DNA of 64,000 nucleotides from Gemmatimonas sp. (GTDB lineage: Bacteria > Gemmatimonadota > Gemmatimonadetes > Gemmatimonadales > Gemmatimonadaceae), in contig NZ_JANPLK010000044.1 of NCBI RefSeq assembly GCF_031426495.1, positions 1 to 64,000 on the forward strand, read 5' to 3'. The translations under genes and the position numbers were made by a program. The notes under the pieces were generated by a model. It had not been told where the DNA came from and ran no database searches. It worked only from the letters and a program-made list of their open reading frames with translations. Below, piece after piece: positions 53,429 to 62,706 of the stretch. How positions within the stretch are numbered: position 1 is the stretch's first letter; every line of letters starts with the position of its first letter.

Positions 53429-54564
53429 CAGACCGTCCTCGATTCAGCGAACACGGGCTCCATGAGTCCCCGCAGGGACCGGCCGTGCGGATCCTGCTTG
53501 GCCCGGATCTCATTGACGAGTTCGAGCGCGGTCTGTTCGCAGGGCGGCATCACGATCGCGGATTCGCCAAGCGGTGTGGTCCGCTGTCCCCAGCGCACGA
53601 GAAGGGCACCGAAGGTGAGCCCACCGCCGAATCCGGGCATCAGCAGCAGGCTGCCGGGCTTCACGCGGCCTTCCTTGAGCGCATCGACCAGGCTCACGGG
53701 TACGGTGGCCGCGCTCATGTTGCCGTACTTGTGCACGGTGACCATCACGCGATCCATCCCGATTCCGGTGTACTTCGCCACGGCTTCGATAATGCGCAGA
53801 TTGGCCTGGTGCGGCACGACCAGGTCGATGTCGTCGGCCGAGACGTTCGCTTCGCGCAGCACGCGCGCGGCCGCTTCACTCATGCCATGCACGGCCCGCT
53901 TGAAGATGACCTGTCCATCGAAGTCCCACAGTGTGTCGCCGAGCGAGACATCACGGTTGGCGTAACCGCAGCCGATACCGCGCACCCGCAAGCTCTGACG
54001 CGCCTCGGCATCACACCCCAGCACCGTCCCGATCACGCCTTCTTCGTTGTCGGTCGCTTGCAACACCACGGCCGCCGCGCCGTCGCCGAAGAGCACCGCC
54101 ACGTTGCGATTGCTCCAATCCATGTAGCGGCTGATGAGCTCCACTCCGATCACGATCGCGTTACGCACCACGCCGGTCTGGATCATGGCCGTGGCGGTGG
54201 AGAGGCCGTAGAGGAAGCTGGTGCAGGCGGTGTTCACGTCCATCGCCGCGGCACGCGTGGCGCCGAGGGCGATCTGCACGCCGGAGGCGCTGTTGGGCAC
54301 CGCTTCCTCGTTACTGCAGCCACCGTAGATGATGAGATCTACTTCACCCGCTTCGAGCCCGGCGCAGGCGAGGGCGCGGGCCGACGCGATGGTGGCCATC
54401 TCGATCGCCGAGATGTGCGACACGCGGCGTTCCTTCATGCCGGTGCGCTGCGTGATCCATTCGTCGGAGGTCTCGAGAAACGTCGAGAGATCGTCGTTGG
54501 TCAGGATGGCGGGGGGAAGCGCTTCACCCCAGCCGGTGATTGCGGCATGGCGCGCTGGCGTCAT
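53428..54564 (-). CDS. fabH: Beta-ketoacyl-ACP synthase III (FabH)
   Basis: The 378-residue condensing enzyme has the FabH triad Cys114 in NTACTSF, His252 in PHQAN and Asn282 in KYGNMSAAT. It starts fatty acid synthesis or a related acyl chain. At 378 residues it is about 60 longer than E. coli FabH; the extra is a C-terminal tail (about 335-378) of unknown role. No acyl carrier protein or other fab gene lies nearby, so a specialised acyl product is possible. Confidence 0.92.
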   Translation of the reverse strand: MTPARHAAITGWGEALPPAILTNDDLSTFLETSDEWITQRTGMKERRVSHISAIEMATIASARALACAGLEAGEVDLIIYGGCSNEEAVPNSASGVQIALGATRAAAMDVNTACTSFLYGLSTATAMIQTGVVRNAIVIGVELISRYMDWSNRNVAVLFGDGAAAVVLQATDNEEGVIGTVLGCDAEARQSLRVRGIGCGYANRDVSLGDTLWDFDGQVIFKRAVHGMSEAAARVLREANVSADDIDLVVPHQANLRIIEAVAKYTGIGMDRVMVTVHKYGNMSAATVPVSLVDALKEGRVKPGSLLLMPGFGGGLTFGALLVRWGQRTTPLGESAIVMPPCEQTALELVNEIRAKQDPHGRSLRGLMEPVFAESRTV

Positions 54565-54752
54565 AGCACGGGTAGGTAAGACGTTCGTAATGGGCGGCGG
54601 CGGCGGCGGCGGCGTCGAGCGCACGTAGGAGGGAGGCGAGCCGACGGACTGATCGTTGAACGCTAGGGTCGGGCGGGGTGCGCCACAAGAACAGTGAGTA
54701 ACGGATTTTCGATTTTGGCGACGCTTTGGCGGCACGGAAATACATTTTCGAC

Positions 54753-56108
54753 ATGTCCACCCTACTGCTTTCCCGACATCGCTCGTCGTTGCCCCGCCGC
54801 GCTCTGGCAGCGGTGGTCACGGCGGCCCTCCTCCCCGCGACCGCGGTGGCCCAGGCGCCGGTGGTCTTCGTGCACGGCAACGGTGACCACGCCGGTCTGT
54901 GGGATAGCGTGATCTGGCGATTCGAGTCGAACGGCTATCCGTCGTCGCGTCTGTTCGCGGTCGATCTCCCCAACCCGTCGGCGTCGAGCACGCTCACCGC
55001 GGCGGAGCTCAATCGCTCGACTCCCGAAGATCAAACGGCGGCGCTGGCTGCGTTCGTGACCCGCGTGCTGCTCACGACGGGGGCGAGCAAGGTCGTCCTT
55101 GTGGGGAGTTCGCGCGGCGGTATGACCATTCGCAACTACGTACGCTACGGTGGCGGCGCGGCGCACGTTTCGCACGTGATCACGGGAGGCACACCGAACC
55201 ATGGCGTGTTTGCCATTCCTACCGTTCAGCCTGACGGCGAGTTCAACGGCGTCGGTCCGTATCTGCGCGCGCTCAATCGCGGTAGTGAGGTGGTGCCCGG
55301 CGTGAAGTTTCTCGCGCTCCGCTCGGATTCGCTCGACAAGTATGCGCAGGCCGACGGCGCGGGGCTCGGCATGAAGGGCACGGCCACCAACGTGGACGCC
55401 ACAGGGCCGGCGTTGCGCGGCGCGCTGAACGTGGTACTGCCCGGCACGGATCATCGCGAAGTCGCCTTTGGACCCGCTGCCTTTCGCGCGCAATACCGAT
55501 TCATCACGGGGCGCGCGCCGACTCAGATGGACATTGTTTCCGACACGGTCGCGGTGCTCGAGGGGATGATCAGCGGCAACGTGACCGCGAGTCCCACCAA
55601 CCTGCCGCTGGCGAATGCCGTGATCACGGTGCATGCGGTCGACGCGGCCACCGGCCAGCGCATCGGCGGGCCGGCGTACCGGGGCGTTACATCGCACACG
55701 GGACGATGGGGCCCGCTCCGCGCCTCACCGACCGCCCGCTACGAATTCGAGGTGGTGAGTCCGGATAGCGCGGTGATCCTGCACGTATTCCGCATGCCGT
55801 TCCCGCGCTCGAGCCGCGTGGTGAACTTCCGGCTTCCCGCACCACCGGCGTCGCGCCCAGACAGTGTGAGCGTACTGATTGCGCGTCCGCGCGGCTATCT
55901 GGGACTGGGGCGCGATACCGTGGAGTTCGACGGCACGCGCGCCCTCGGCATTCCGCCCGGTGTCCCAACCGTAGACCGCGCCATCCGCTGGTTCGGCGCG
56001 CGCGAACCGATCACGGTACGCACGCGCGTGAACGGCGAAACGATCGTGGTGCGCACGCAGCCGGGAGACAAACGTCGATTGGTGTCGGCGGAATTTCAGC
56101 GGGAGTAG
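54753..56108 (+). CDS. Exported alpha/beta lipase with C-terminal beta domain
   Basis: The 451-residue product has a signal peptide to about AVAQ (34). The hydrolase domain has the oxyanion loop FVHGNGDHAG and the nucleophile elbow GSSRGG with Ser120. The C-terminal ~160 residues are beta-rich, with a FRMPFPRSSRVVNFRL segment that resembles the lipid-binding tail of the Archaeoglobus fulgidus lipase. That pairing suggests a lipase for insoluble substrates. TACATT at 54741-54746 sits six bases before the ATG, with no ribosome binding site. Confidence 0.82.
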   Translation: MSTLLLSRHRSSLPRRALAAVVTAALLPATAVAQAPVVFVHGNGDHAGLWDSVIWRFESNGYPSSRLFAVDLPNPSASSTLTAAELNRSTPEDQTAALAAFVTRVLLTTGASKVVLVGSSRGGMTIRNYVRYGGGAAHVSHVITGGTPNHGVFAIPTVQPDGEFNGVGPYLRALNRGSEVVPGVKFLALRSDSLDKYAQADGAGLGMKGTATNVDATGPALRGALNVVLPGTDHREVAFGPAAFRAQYRFITGRAPTQMDIVSDTVAVLEGMISGNVTASPTNLPLANAVITVHAVDAATGQRIGGPAYRGVTSHTGRWGPLRASPTARYEFEVVSPDSAVILHVFRMPFPRSSRVVNFRLPAPPASRPDSVSVLIARPRGYLGLGRDTVEFDGTRALGIPPGVPTVDRAIRWFGAREPITVRTRVNGETIVVRTQPGDKRRLVSAEFQRE

Positions 56109-56140
56109 GAGCGGCGGCTGATTGAACGGCAACGGCAACT

Positions 56141-56290
56141 GCAACAGCGGGAGCACGGATGGAAACGCGATGTCACCGATTGCACCGATAAGCAAACAGC
56201 GCTTGATGTTGTCGATCAAAAGCTGTTCATCGCAGTTCGCTTATCGGTGTGATCTGCGCAATCCCTCCGTATCCGTGTTCCCGCTGTTGC
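56141..56290. repeat. Interspersed palindromic repeat, copy 3
   Basis: The 20-base arms GCAACAGCGGGAGCACGGAT (56141-56160) and its reverse complement (56271-56290) differ at one base. Inner CACCGATTGCACCGATAAGC and CGCTTATCGGTGTGAT pair partly. It fills the gap between the convergent lipase and TonB receptor genes. Confidence 0.88.
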
Positions 56291-56319
56291 TTTTGCCGTA
56301 GCCGATGCTGGACTCGAGC

Positions 56320-58836
56320 TTAGAACCGCCGCGAAACCTGCACCGTCACGAAGCGCGGTGCACCGGCGATGAACGTCGGGATGCCGAACGCGCCGCCGGT
56401 GTTGCCGGCGTCGATGATGTACTGCTGATCGAACAGATTGCGCGCCACGATCGTGAGCTCGGTGCGATCGTCGGGCAGGCGCAGTCCTGCACGCACGTTG
56501 AAGAGTAGCTGACCTTTTTCCGAGATGGCGGGCAGGTTGGTGTCCTCGAAGAACACCTTGCCCCGGTACGTGGTGTTCGGCGAGACGTACAGCTGACCGA
56601 ATCGACGCTTTGTGGCATCCAGAGAAAGGCCGGCCGAGTAGCTGTGCATCGGCGTGAGCCGGAAGCGGTTGCCGGCGCGCGCCTGCTTGTTGCCATTGGC
56701 ATCGGTGCTGTCGAACTTCGCGTCGGTGTATCCCACGGTGGCGAACACCGACGTCTGCGCGTTGAGCTGCCCGCGCACGCTGCCTTCGAAGCCCCATGCC
56801 TTTGCGCGGCCGCCGTCGAGCGTCTCGTTCACCAGCCCACCCGGAGTGAGACGTGTGATCGACGTTTGAAAGTTGTTGTAGCGGTAAGAGAAAGCGCTCA
56901 CGTCGAACTGCGCGCGTCCACCGGCCAACTGCCCCTTGAGGCCGCCTTCGGTGCTGAGCACGGTCTCTTCGTTCAGCGTGCGCACGGCGGATGCGTTCAC
57001 CACGACGACATTCGGACGGCGTCCCTTGGAGAACGAGGCATAGCCCATGAAGTCGCGGCCGAGATCAAAATTCGCAATCGCGCGACCCACGACCGAGCGG
57101 AATACGCCCGTGCCTTCCTTCCGGCCATTGGTCGGGGCGAACAGGTTGTTCGGCGCCGCGCCAAGCAACGCGCCGAGCGAGCCGCGCGTCGCGCTGTTCT
57201 GTACTTCGTACGCGTTCTCGACCTGTTCGTAGGTGCCGCGCATGCCGGCGGTCAGGCTGAGGCGTGACACTGTATACGTTGCATCGGCAAACACCTCGGC
57301 CGCGGTCGTCTGACCGAAGTTCTGGTACTGTTCCGTGTGCGATGTCTTGAACGGCAGTCCCGTCGACGGATTGTTGACGATGCTCAGGTTGGCGGTGCCG
57401 TTCGCATTCACGATCGGCTGTCCAGCGAGCAGCGCGAAGAGACTGCGCTCATCGGTGTTGAACGGCACGCGCTGGCTGCCACGCTCCCAGAATCCGCTCG
57501 CGCCGGCGAAGCCGGTGAGCTTGCCGCCGCGATCGTACGCGAAGCGCAGTTCCTGGCTCGCCTGACTGCCTTCCGCGACTTCGCGGAATTGCAGCACTGG
57601 CGCCAGCGTGCCGTCGGCGTCGAAGGCTTCGTCGCTGTAGAAGCGGCGACCGGCCGAGATGCTGGTGAGCGTCCACGCCGGAGAGAGTTGCTGGTTGTAG
57701 AGCACGGTGAGGCCACCGACCTGACGGCTGATGCCAAGCGAGTCGCCGCCATTGAGGCCCGCGCGCGCGAACGGCGTGGCATCACCGGCCGGCGGTGCGA
57801 AGCGCGTGCTCTTGAAGGAGGTGCCGGGCGAATCGTCAGTTTGCGCGTTGACGATGATGTCGACGGTGGACGCGGTCGTCGGCAGCCACCGCAGCGAGGC
57901 CCGCACGGCGCCGGTGTTCTTGCCGTTCAGCGTTCCGCCGCCGGCGTTCGTGATGAAGCCGTCGCGCTTGTTATAGATCGCTGCCACGCGTCCGAACAGC
58001 TTGCCATCCACCAACGGCGCGTTCACCATGCCGGTGGCATACAGCTCGTTGAACGTGCCGCCGCCGATCGCCACCATCGACTCGCGTGCATTCACGGCCT
58101 TGTTCTGAATGACGTGCACAGCGCCGATCTGCGCACCGCGTCCGAAGAGTGTGCCCTGCGGACCCTTCAGTACTTCCACGCGCTCGAGGTCGAACAGTTC
58201 CACCACGGAGCCGCGTGACTTCGAGATCGACACGCCGTCCTGGAACACCGAGACGCGAGGCTCGACGTAGCTGGTGCCGTCATCGGAGGTAATGCCGCGA
58301 ATCACGAAGCCGGGATTGTTCGGGCTTTGCAGCTGTACGTTGAGACCTGGCACATACGCCGAGAGGGCGTCGAACTGCTGGATGCTCTGTTTGGTCAGGA
58401 AGTCTGCCGTAAGCGCGGTGACGGCGACCGGTACGTCCTGCGCCGACTCACTGCGCTTCTGCGCGGTGATCGCGACCTGCTGCAGCGTGGTGGTCGAGCG
58501 CTTGAGCGCGAGAGTCCCGCGCGCCGTCTGACCGGCGACGACGGATACTTGCACGCTGTCGGGGAGCAGGCCGATCGCGCGCGCGACGATCCAATAGGTG
58601 CCCACCGGCAGTTCACTGATCTGATAGCGTCCCGCGACGTCTGTGGTCGCGCGCGCGTCTCGGCCGCGCACCGAGATTGTGGCCCGTTCCACCGGAAGAT
58701 TTCCCTCGGCCGTTGAGACGGAACCGGCAACCGTTCCGGCGGACTGCGCCGACAGCAGCGCGGGCGACGCGAGAATGAGCGCGGCGAGTGAAAGGGGCCA
58801 GTTGGTGCGTGGCCATGACGACTTCATGATGATCAT
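56320..58836 (-). CDS. TonB-dependent outer membrane receptor with carboxypeptidase-like N-terminal domain
   Basis: The 838-residue receptor has a signal peptide to about ALLSAQ (31). A carboxypeptidase-regulatory-like domain (about 35-115) is followed by a plug (TAQKRSESAQDVPVAVTAL through GPQGTLFGRGAQIGAVHV) and a 22-strand barrel ending in VSRRF. The terminal Phe is the outer membrane signal. The ligand is unknown. ATG at 58827 is an alternative start. No dedicated TonB box is obvious. Confidence 0.93.
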   Translation of the reverse strand: MIIMKSSWPRTNWPLSLAALILASPALLSAQSAGTVAGSVSTAEGNLPVERATISVRGRDARATTDVAGRYQISELPVGTYWIVARAIGLLPDSVQVSVVAGQTARGTLALKRSTTTLQQVAITAQKRSESAQDVPVAVTALTADFLTKQSIQQFDALSAYVPGLNVQLQSPNNPGFVIRGITSDDGTSYVEPRVSVFQDGVSISKSRGSVVELFDLERVEVLKGPQGTLFGRGAQIGAVHVIQNKAVNARESMVAIGGGTFNELYATGMVNAPLVDGKLFGRVAAIYNKRDGFITNAGGGTLNGKNTGAVRASLRWLPTTASTVDIIVNAQTDDSPGTSFKSTRFAPPAGDATPFARAGLNGGDSLGISRQVGGLTVLYNQQLSPAWTLTSISAGRRFYSDEAFDADGTLAPVLQFREVAEGSQASQELRFAYDRGGKLTGFAGASGFWERGSQRVPFNTDERSLFALLAGQPIVNANGTANLSIVNNPSTGLPFKTSHTEQYQNFGQTTAAEVFADATYTVSRLSLTAGMRGTYEQVENAYEVQNSATRGSLGALLGAAPNNLFAPTNGRKEGTGVFRSVVGRAIANFDLGRDFMGYASFSKGRRPNVVVVNASAVRTLNEETVLSTEGGLKGQLAGGRAQFDVSAFSYRYNNFQTSITRLTPGGLVNETLDGGRAKAWGFEGSVRGQLNAQTSVFATVGYTDAKFDSTDANGNKQARAGNRFRLTPMHSYSAGLSLDATKRRFGQLYVSPNTTYRGKVFFEDTNLPAISEKGQLLFNVRAGLRLPDDRTELTIVARNLFDQQYIIDAGNTGGAFGIPTFIAGAPRFVTVQVSRRF

Positions 58837-58969
58837 GTGTGACTCACGGTGTTGAGGATGAACAACACCGAGAGAACGCCGCCTCAGGTCACGGCTCAGC
58901 GACGGAAAGTGCGCTGGTGTGGTAACGCGCGCGTGACGATTGAGGACGCGGCGGTGGCACCGAGGGTCG

Positions 58970-59159
58970 CAACGGCAACAGCGGGAACACGGATTCAAAG
59001 GTGATTGCACCGATTACACCGATACGCGAACGGCGGTTCACGTCTTAGCGGCCGTCGCATCAATCGCAGTTTGCTTATCTGTGCGATCAGCGGCATCCCG
59101 CTTCAATCCGTGTTCCCGCTGTTGCGGTTGGGGTGGCCGTGTTCCCGCTGTTGCCGTTG
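58970..59159. repeat. Interspersed palindromic repeat, copy 4, with doubled right arm
   Basis: The left arm at 58970-58990 pairs exactly with a 21-base right arm at 59139-59159. It also pairs (20 bases, 58976-58995) with an inner right arm at 59105-59124. Inner CACCGATTACACCGATA and GCTTATCTGTGCGATCAG match the other copies. The rest of the 58837-59295 gap, between divergent genes, shows a TACAAT hexamer at 59253-59258, a possible -10 for the metalloprotease, and otherwise nothing clear. Confidence 0.88.
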
Positions 59160-59295
59160 TCGATGCTGAAGCAGATACCGATCTCGTGACGGTGGCATGC
59201 CGCCTCCCGATTTCGACACCCAAACGGATAGCGCGCCCCGCTCCACCGGTGCTACAATCGAGAGTTGTCCGTACCTCCACCTCGTCCCGCGCCAC

Positions 59296-61749
59296 ATGTC
59301 CCAGCTCCGCCCACGTTCGCTGCCGCGACTGCTTGCCGCCGCGGCGGTCGCCCTGACCGGCGTCACGACTGTGCTCCACGCCCAAGCGCCTGACGCCCCG
59401 TTCCTTCGCGTCCGCGTGGACGAAGCCCGGAATCGCGCGCTGCTCGACATCCCCGCCGGGCAGATGGGGAAAGACTTCCTGCACCAGGTCACCCTCACGA
59501 CTGGACTCGGACAGAGCAACGGCCCCGGTCTCGATCGTGCCCAGATGGGGCAGAGCGTGGTGGTGCGCCTCGAACGCCGCGGTAATCGCGTGCTCATGGT
59601 CCGCGACAACTGGAGTGTCCGGGCGCCCAACGGCGACGCCGGCAACAAGCAAGCGGCCACCGACGCCTTCCCGCGGTCGGTGGTGGCCTCGTTCGTAGTC
59701 GATGGCGAGAAGGACGGCGTGACGACCGTCGACGCGACGTCGCTGTTCCTCGCGGATGCCTACGGCGTGGCCGACGCGCTCCGTGGCGGGGCCGGACCGG
59801 GCGGTGTCGGCGCCGGCGGCGCGGCCGGTGTGTATCGCGTTGACGCCACCCGCAGCTGGCTCGATACCGCGCGCACCAAGGCGTTCCCCAAGAATGCCGA
59901 AGTGCATGCCATTCTCACGTTCGTGAGCGACGCGCCCGGCGGACTCGCGCGCCGTGCGGCGCCCGATCCCAAGGCGATGACGTTCGAGGAGCACCATTCG
60001 CTGGTCGTGCTCCCCGATCCGACCAGCTATCGTCCGCGCAACTATGACCCACGCTTCGGCTACGGCGGCACCCAGTTCGCCGACCTCTCGCAGGGTTTCG
60101 ACGGCACCTATCGCTCGGGCTTCATCAACCGCTGGCGCCTCGTGCCGAAGGACCCCGCCGCGTATCGTCGCGGCGAACTCGTGGAGCCGGTCACGCCGGT
60201 CACGTACTACCTCGATCCAGGCATTCCCACGCCGTACCGCGAAGCGCTGCGGCAGGGCGGCAACTGGTGGGCCAAAGTGTTCGAGGCGGCCGGCTTCAAG
60301 AACGCCTTCCGCGTGCTCGATCTGCCCGCTGGCGCCGATCCGATGGACGCCCGCTACAACATGCTGATGTGGGTGCACCGCTCCGGTCCCGGCCCGAGCG
60401 TGGGCCCGAGCTACAGCGATCCGCGCACCGGCGAAATCATCCGCGCCATGGTGCGCATGGACGCCTGGCGCTCGCTGGTCGATTACAACATCTGGGCCGG
60501 CACCGTGCCCGCCTCCGGTCCGCGCGGCCCCAATGTGGACGCCGAAACGTTCGCAATGGCGCGCCGTCGCCAGCACGCCGCCCACGAGATCGGCCACACC
60601 CTCGGCTTGTCGCACAACTACATCGCGCACGCGCAGGGCCGCACGTCGGTGATGGACTATCCGTATCCGCTGATCACGCTGGCCGCTGATGGCACGCCCG
60701 ATTTACGCGACGCCTATCGCAAAGGCCCCGGCGCCTGGGACACGCTCGCCATCAAGCTGGGCTACACGTGGTACGCCGACAGCGCGTCGGAAGCGAAGGG
60801 ACTCGACGCGATCATGAAGGATGGCCTCGCGCGCAACGTGCGCTTCATCAACGACCAGTACGCCGGCGCGAACGGCTCCATTCCGGAAGTCACGCGTTGG
60901 GTCGAAGGCGCCACGATGTTCGACGCCGTGGATCGCACCTCGAAACTGCGTCGGGTCCTGATGGACAAGTTCGACGAGCGCGCGATCAAGCCGGGCGAGC
61001 CGATGGCGCTGCTCAACATGCGCTTTGCCCACGTGTATCTGCATCACCGCTACTCGCTGGAAGGACTCGCCAAGAACATCGGCGGCATGGACTTCACGTT
61101 CACGCTGCGCGGCGACGGACAGACGCCGACCACCATCGTGCCCGCCGCCACGCAGCGTCGTGCGCTCACGATGGCGCTCGACGCCATTCAGCCGAGCGAG
61201 CTCACGGTCCCCGAGCGCGTGCAGAAGATGATCCCGCCGGCCCCGCCGGGTTTCAATGCCGACATGACGTGGATCGACAGCAATGGCGGCACGACGTTCG
61301 ATGCGGTCACGCTCGCCGGCGGACTCGCCACGGAAGTGATCGGCTATCTGCTCGACCGCGAGCGCCTTGCGCGTGTCGTGCTGATCGCGGGACGTGACAA
61401 CGCCGCGCTCTCACTCGACGAAGTGCTGCGCGCCGTCGTGCAGCGCACGTGGGGCAGCGCCGCCGCGACTGCGGCCGCCGAGAAGGCCGTGCAACGCGCC
61501 TCGCAGCGCGCCGCCGTCGACGCGATCCTCGACCTCGCCGGCGACAAGCGCGCCATGCCCGACGTGCGCGCCGCCGCACTGATGCATCTCAAGGCGCTCG
61601 ACACGCAGCTCGCCAGCATGACGTCGGTCGACGCCGCCATGCAAGCGCACGTCGCCTCCGCGCGTCACGACATCGCGAGGTTCATGGACGGCAATGACGA
61701 CCCGAGCGCGCGACCGCGGTTCCCGGTGATCGTACTACCGTGGCCGTAG
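59296..61749 (+). CDS. Exported zinc-dependent metalloprotease (DUF5117/DUF4953 type)
   Basis: The 817-residue product has a signal peptide to about VLHAQ (30), then the N-terminal domain seen in this protease family (GQMGKDFLHQVTLTTGLGQ). The zinc motif HEIGHTLGLSH is at 430-440 (HExxHxxGxxH, metzincin-like), and SVMDYP just after resembles the Met-turn. Likely periplasmic or surface proteolysis. Substrate unknown. Confidence 0.92.
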   Translation: MSQLRPRSLPRLLAAAAVALTGVTTVLHAQAPDAPFLRVRVDEARNRALLDIPAGQMGKDFLHQVTLTTGLGQSNGPGLDRAQMGQSVVVRLERRGNRVLMVRDNWSVRAPNGDAGNKQAATDAFPRSVVASFVVDGEKDGVTTVDATSLFLADAYGVADALRGGAGPGGVGAGGAAGVYRVDATRSWLDTARTKAFPKNAEVHAILTFVSDAPGGLARRAAPDPKAMTFEEHHSLVVLPDPTSYRPRNYDPRFGYGGTQFADLSQGFDGTYRSGFINRWRLVPKDPAAYRRGELVEPVTPVTYYLDPGIPTPYREALRQGGNWWAKVFEAAGFKNAFRVLDLPAGADPMDARYNMLMWVHRSGPGPSVGPSYSDPRTGEIIRAMVRMDAWRSLVDYNIWAGTVPASGPRGPNVDAETFAMARRRQHAAHEIGHTLGLSHNYIAHAQGRTSVMDYPYPLITLAADGTPDLRDAYRKGPGAWDTLAIKLGYTWYADSASEAKGLDAIMKDGLARNVRFINDQYAGANGSIPEVTRWVEGATMFDAVDRTSKLRRVLMDKFDERAIKPGEPMALLNMRFAHVYLHHRYSLEGLAKNIGGMDFTFTLRGDGQTPTTIVPAATQRRALTMALDAIQPSELTVPERVQKMIPPAPPGFNADMTWIDSNGGTTFDAVTLAGGLATEVIGYLLDRERLARVVLIAGRDNAALSLDEVLRAVVQRTWGSAAATAAAEKAVQRASQRAAVDAILDLAGDKRAMPDVRAAALMHLKALDTQLASMTSVDAAMQAHVASARHDIARFMDGNDDPSARPRFPVIVLPWP

Positions 61750-61756
61750 GTCACGG

Positions 61757-61968
61757 GCAAACCGCGCTAAGAGTGAACGGCGCTAAGAGTCAACCGCGCT
61801 AAGAGTCAACGGCGCGAAGAATAAACCGCGAGAAGTACGACCTGAGCCAACAGCCGAGAGCTCAGTGCTGTTGGCGCGGTTCGCCTTTCCCGCCCCTGAC
61901 TCTTAGCGCTGTTGACTTTTAGCGCTGTTGACTTTTAGCGCTGTGGATTCTTAGCGCCGTTGGCTTTC
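61757..61968. repeat. Inverted 16-bp repeat element A
   Basis: Left arm: four 16-base units of the type AAGAGTCAACCGCGCT at 61769-61832, plus a partial unit. Right arm: four units of the reverse complement at 61905-61968 (AGCGCTGTTGACTTTT type). The middle has GCCAACAGC/GCTGTTGGC (61846-61854 and 61867-61875) and a GCGCGGTTCGC core. The whole forms a ~210-base imperfect palindrome. It fills most of the 61750-62064 gap. Confidence 0.9.
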
Positions 61969-62064
61969 ATCGCGCCGTCCGCTTTTGGAGCCGCCCCCGC
62001 CCGCAACCTTTCCCGCGTTCTTCGTGACTCATTCGGTAACCCGCCTACTTTTGGAGCTGACTTC

Positions 62065-62517
62065 ATGAAGATCCCGCTGTGCGTTGCGTTGGTTGCTATG
62101 GCCATCGCGAGTAGTCCGGTAGCCGCGCAGTCTCCCCTCGTCGGCCGATGGGACATCGAGTACGAGCGCGGACGCCGTATCGAGAACGACGTCGTCACGC
62201 CGGTCATGGGAACGGCCTCGCTCACCATCGCGATGCAAGGCGACTCGCTCGTCGCCACGTTGCAGCCTACGCCGCGGCCAGACGGCACCCCCGTGCCCGC
62301 CGCCACCATGTCCGCCAAACCGTCGACCGCCGGCGTCGTGTTCGTGCAGAAGCAGATCGTGCAGATCAACCTCGACGGGGACGTGCGGCCGCAGGAAGCC
62401 ATCATCACCTGGACACTACAGGCCACCGGCGATGCGCTCACGGGAACACTGCTGCGCGCGCTGCCGATGATGCCGGAAGCACCGACTGCTACGCCGGTCA
62501 CGGGAAAACGGATGTGA
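62065..62517 (+). CDS. Small exported protein of unknown function between repeat elements
   Basis: The 150-residue product has a signal peptide to about PVAAQ (22). The rest is predicted beta-rich (VGRWDIEYERG, MGTASLTIAMQGDSLVATLQ), resembling small lipocalin-like or ligand-binding beta proteins found as exported singletons. No domain is recognised with confidence. A TTGGAG ribosome binding site precedes the ATG. Repeat elements A and B lie on either side, which sets this gene apart as a unit. Confidence 0.8.
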   Translation: MKIPLCVALVAMAIASSPVAAQSPLVGRWDIEYERGRRIENDVVTPVMGTASLTIAMQGDSLVATLQPTPRPDGTPVPAATMSAKPSTAGVVFVQKQIVQINLDGDVRPQEAIITWTLQATGDALTGTLLRALPMMPEAPTATPVTGKRM

Positions 62518-62691
62518 AAAACGAACAGCGCCAAGAATCAACCGCGCTAAAAGTGAACGGCGATAAAAGTGAACGGCGCTAAAAGTGAACGGCGCGAACC
62601 ACGCGGGCGCGGTTCGCTGTTCCGCCCCTTATTCTTAGCGCGGTTCACTCTTAGCGCCGTTCACTCTTAGCGCCGTTGATTCTTAGCGCCC
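62517..62691. repeat. Inverted 16-bp repeat element B
   Basis: Left arm: five 16-base units (62517-62596, AAAAGTGAACGGCGCT type), starting on the last base of the preceding gene. Centre: GCGAACC/GGTTCGC hairpin at 62594-62617. Right arm: three full inverted units (62637-62684) plus a partial one. The core GCGCGGTTCGC...CCGCCCCTT matches element A in the same orientation, so A and B are two copies of one element. Confidence 0.9.
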
Positions 62692-62706
62692 TTCGCCGAT
62701 GACAAC

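Noticed and set aside
58939..59355. Small ORF containing the CTDYTDTRTA peptide, similar to peptides read through the other palindromic repeats
   Set aside because: The similar peptides come from the repeat DNA itself; none has a ribosome binding site or leader.
61757..62691. CRISPR-like array
   Set aside because: The 16-base units are adjacent with no spacers of constant length, and the arms are inverted, so it is not a CRISPR array.
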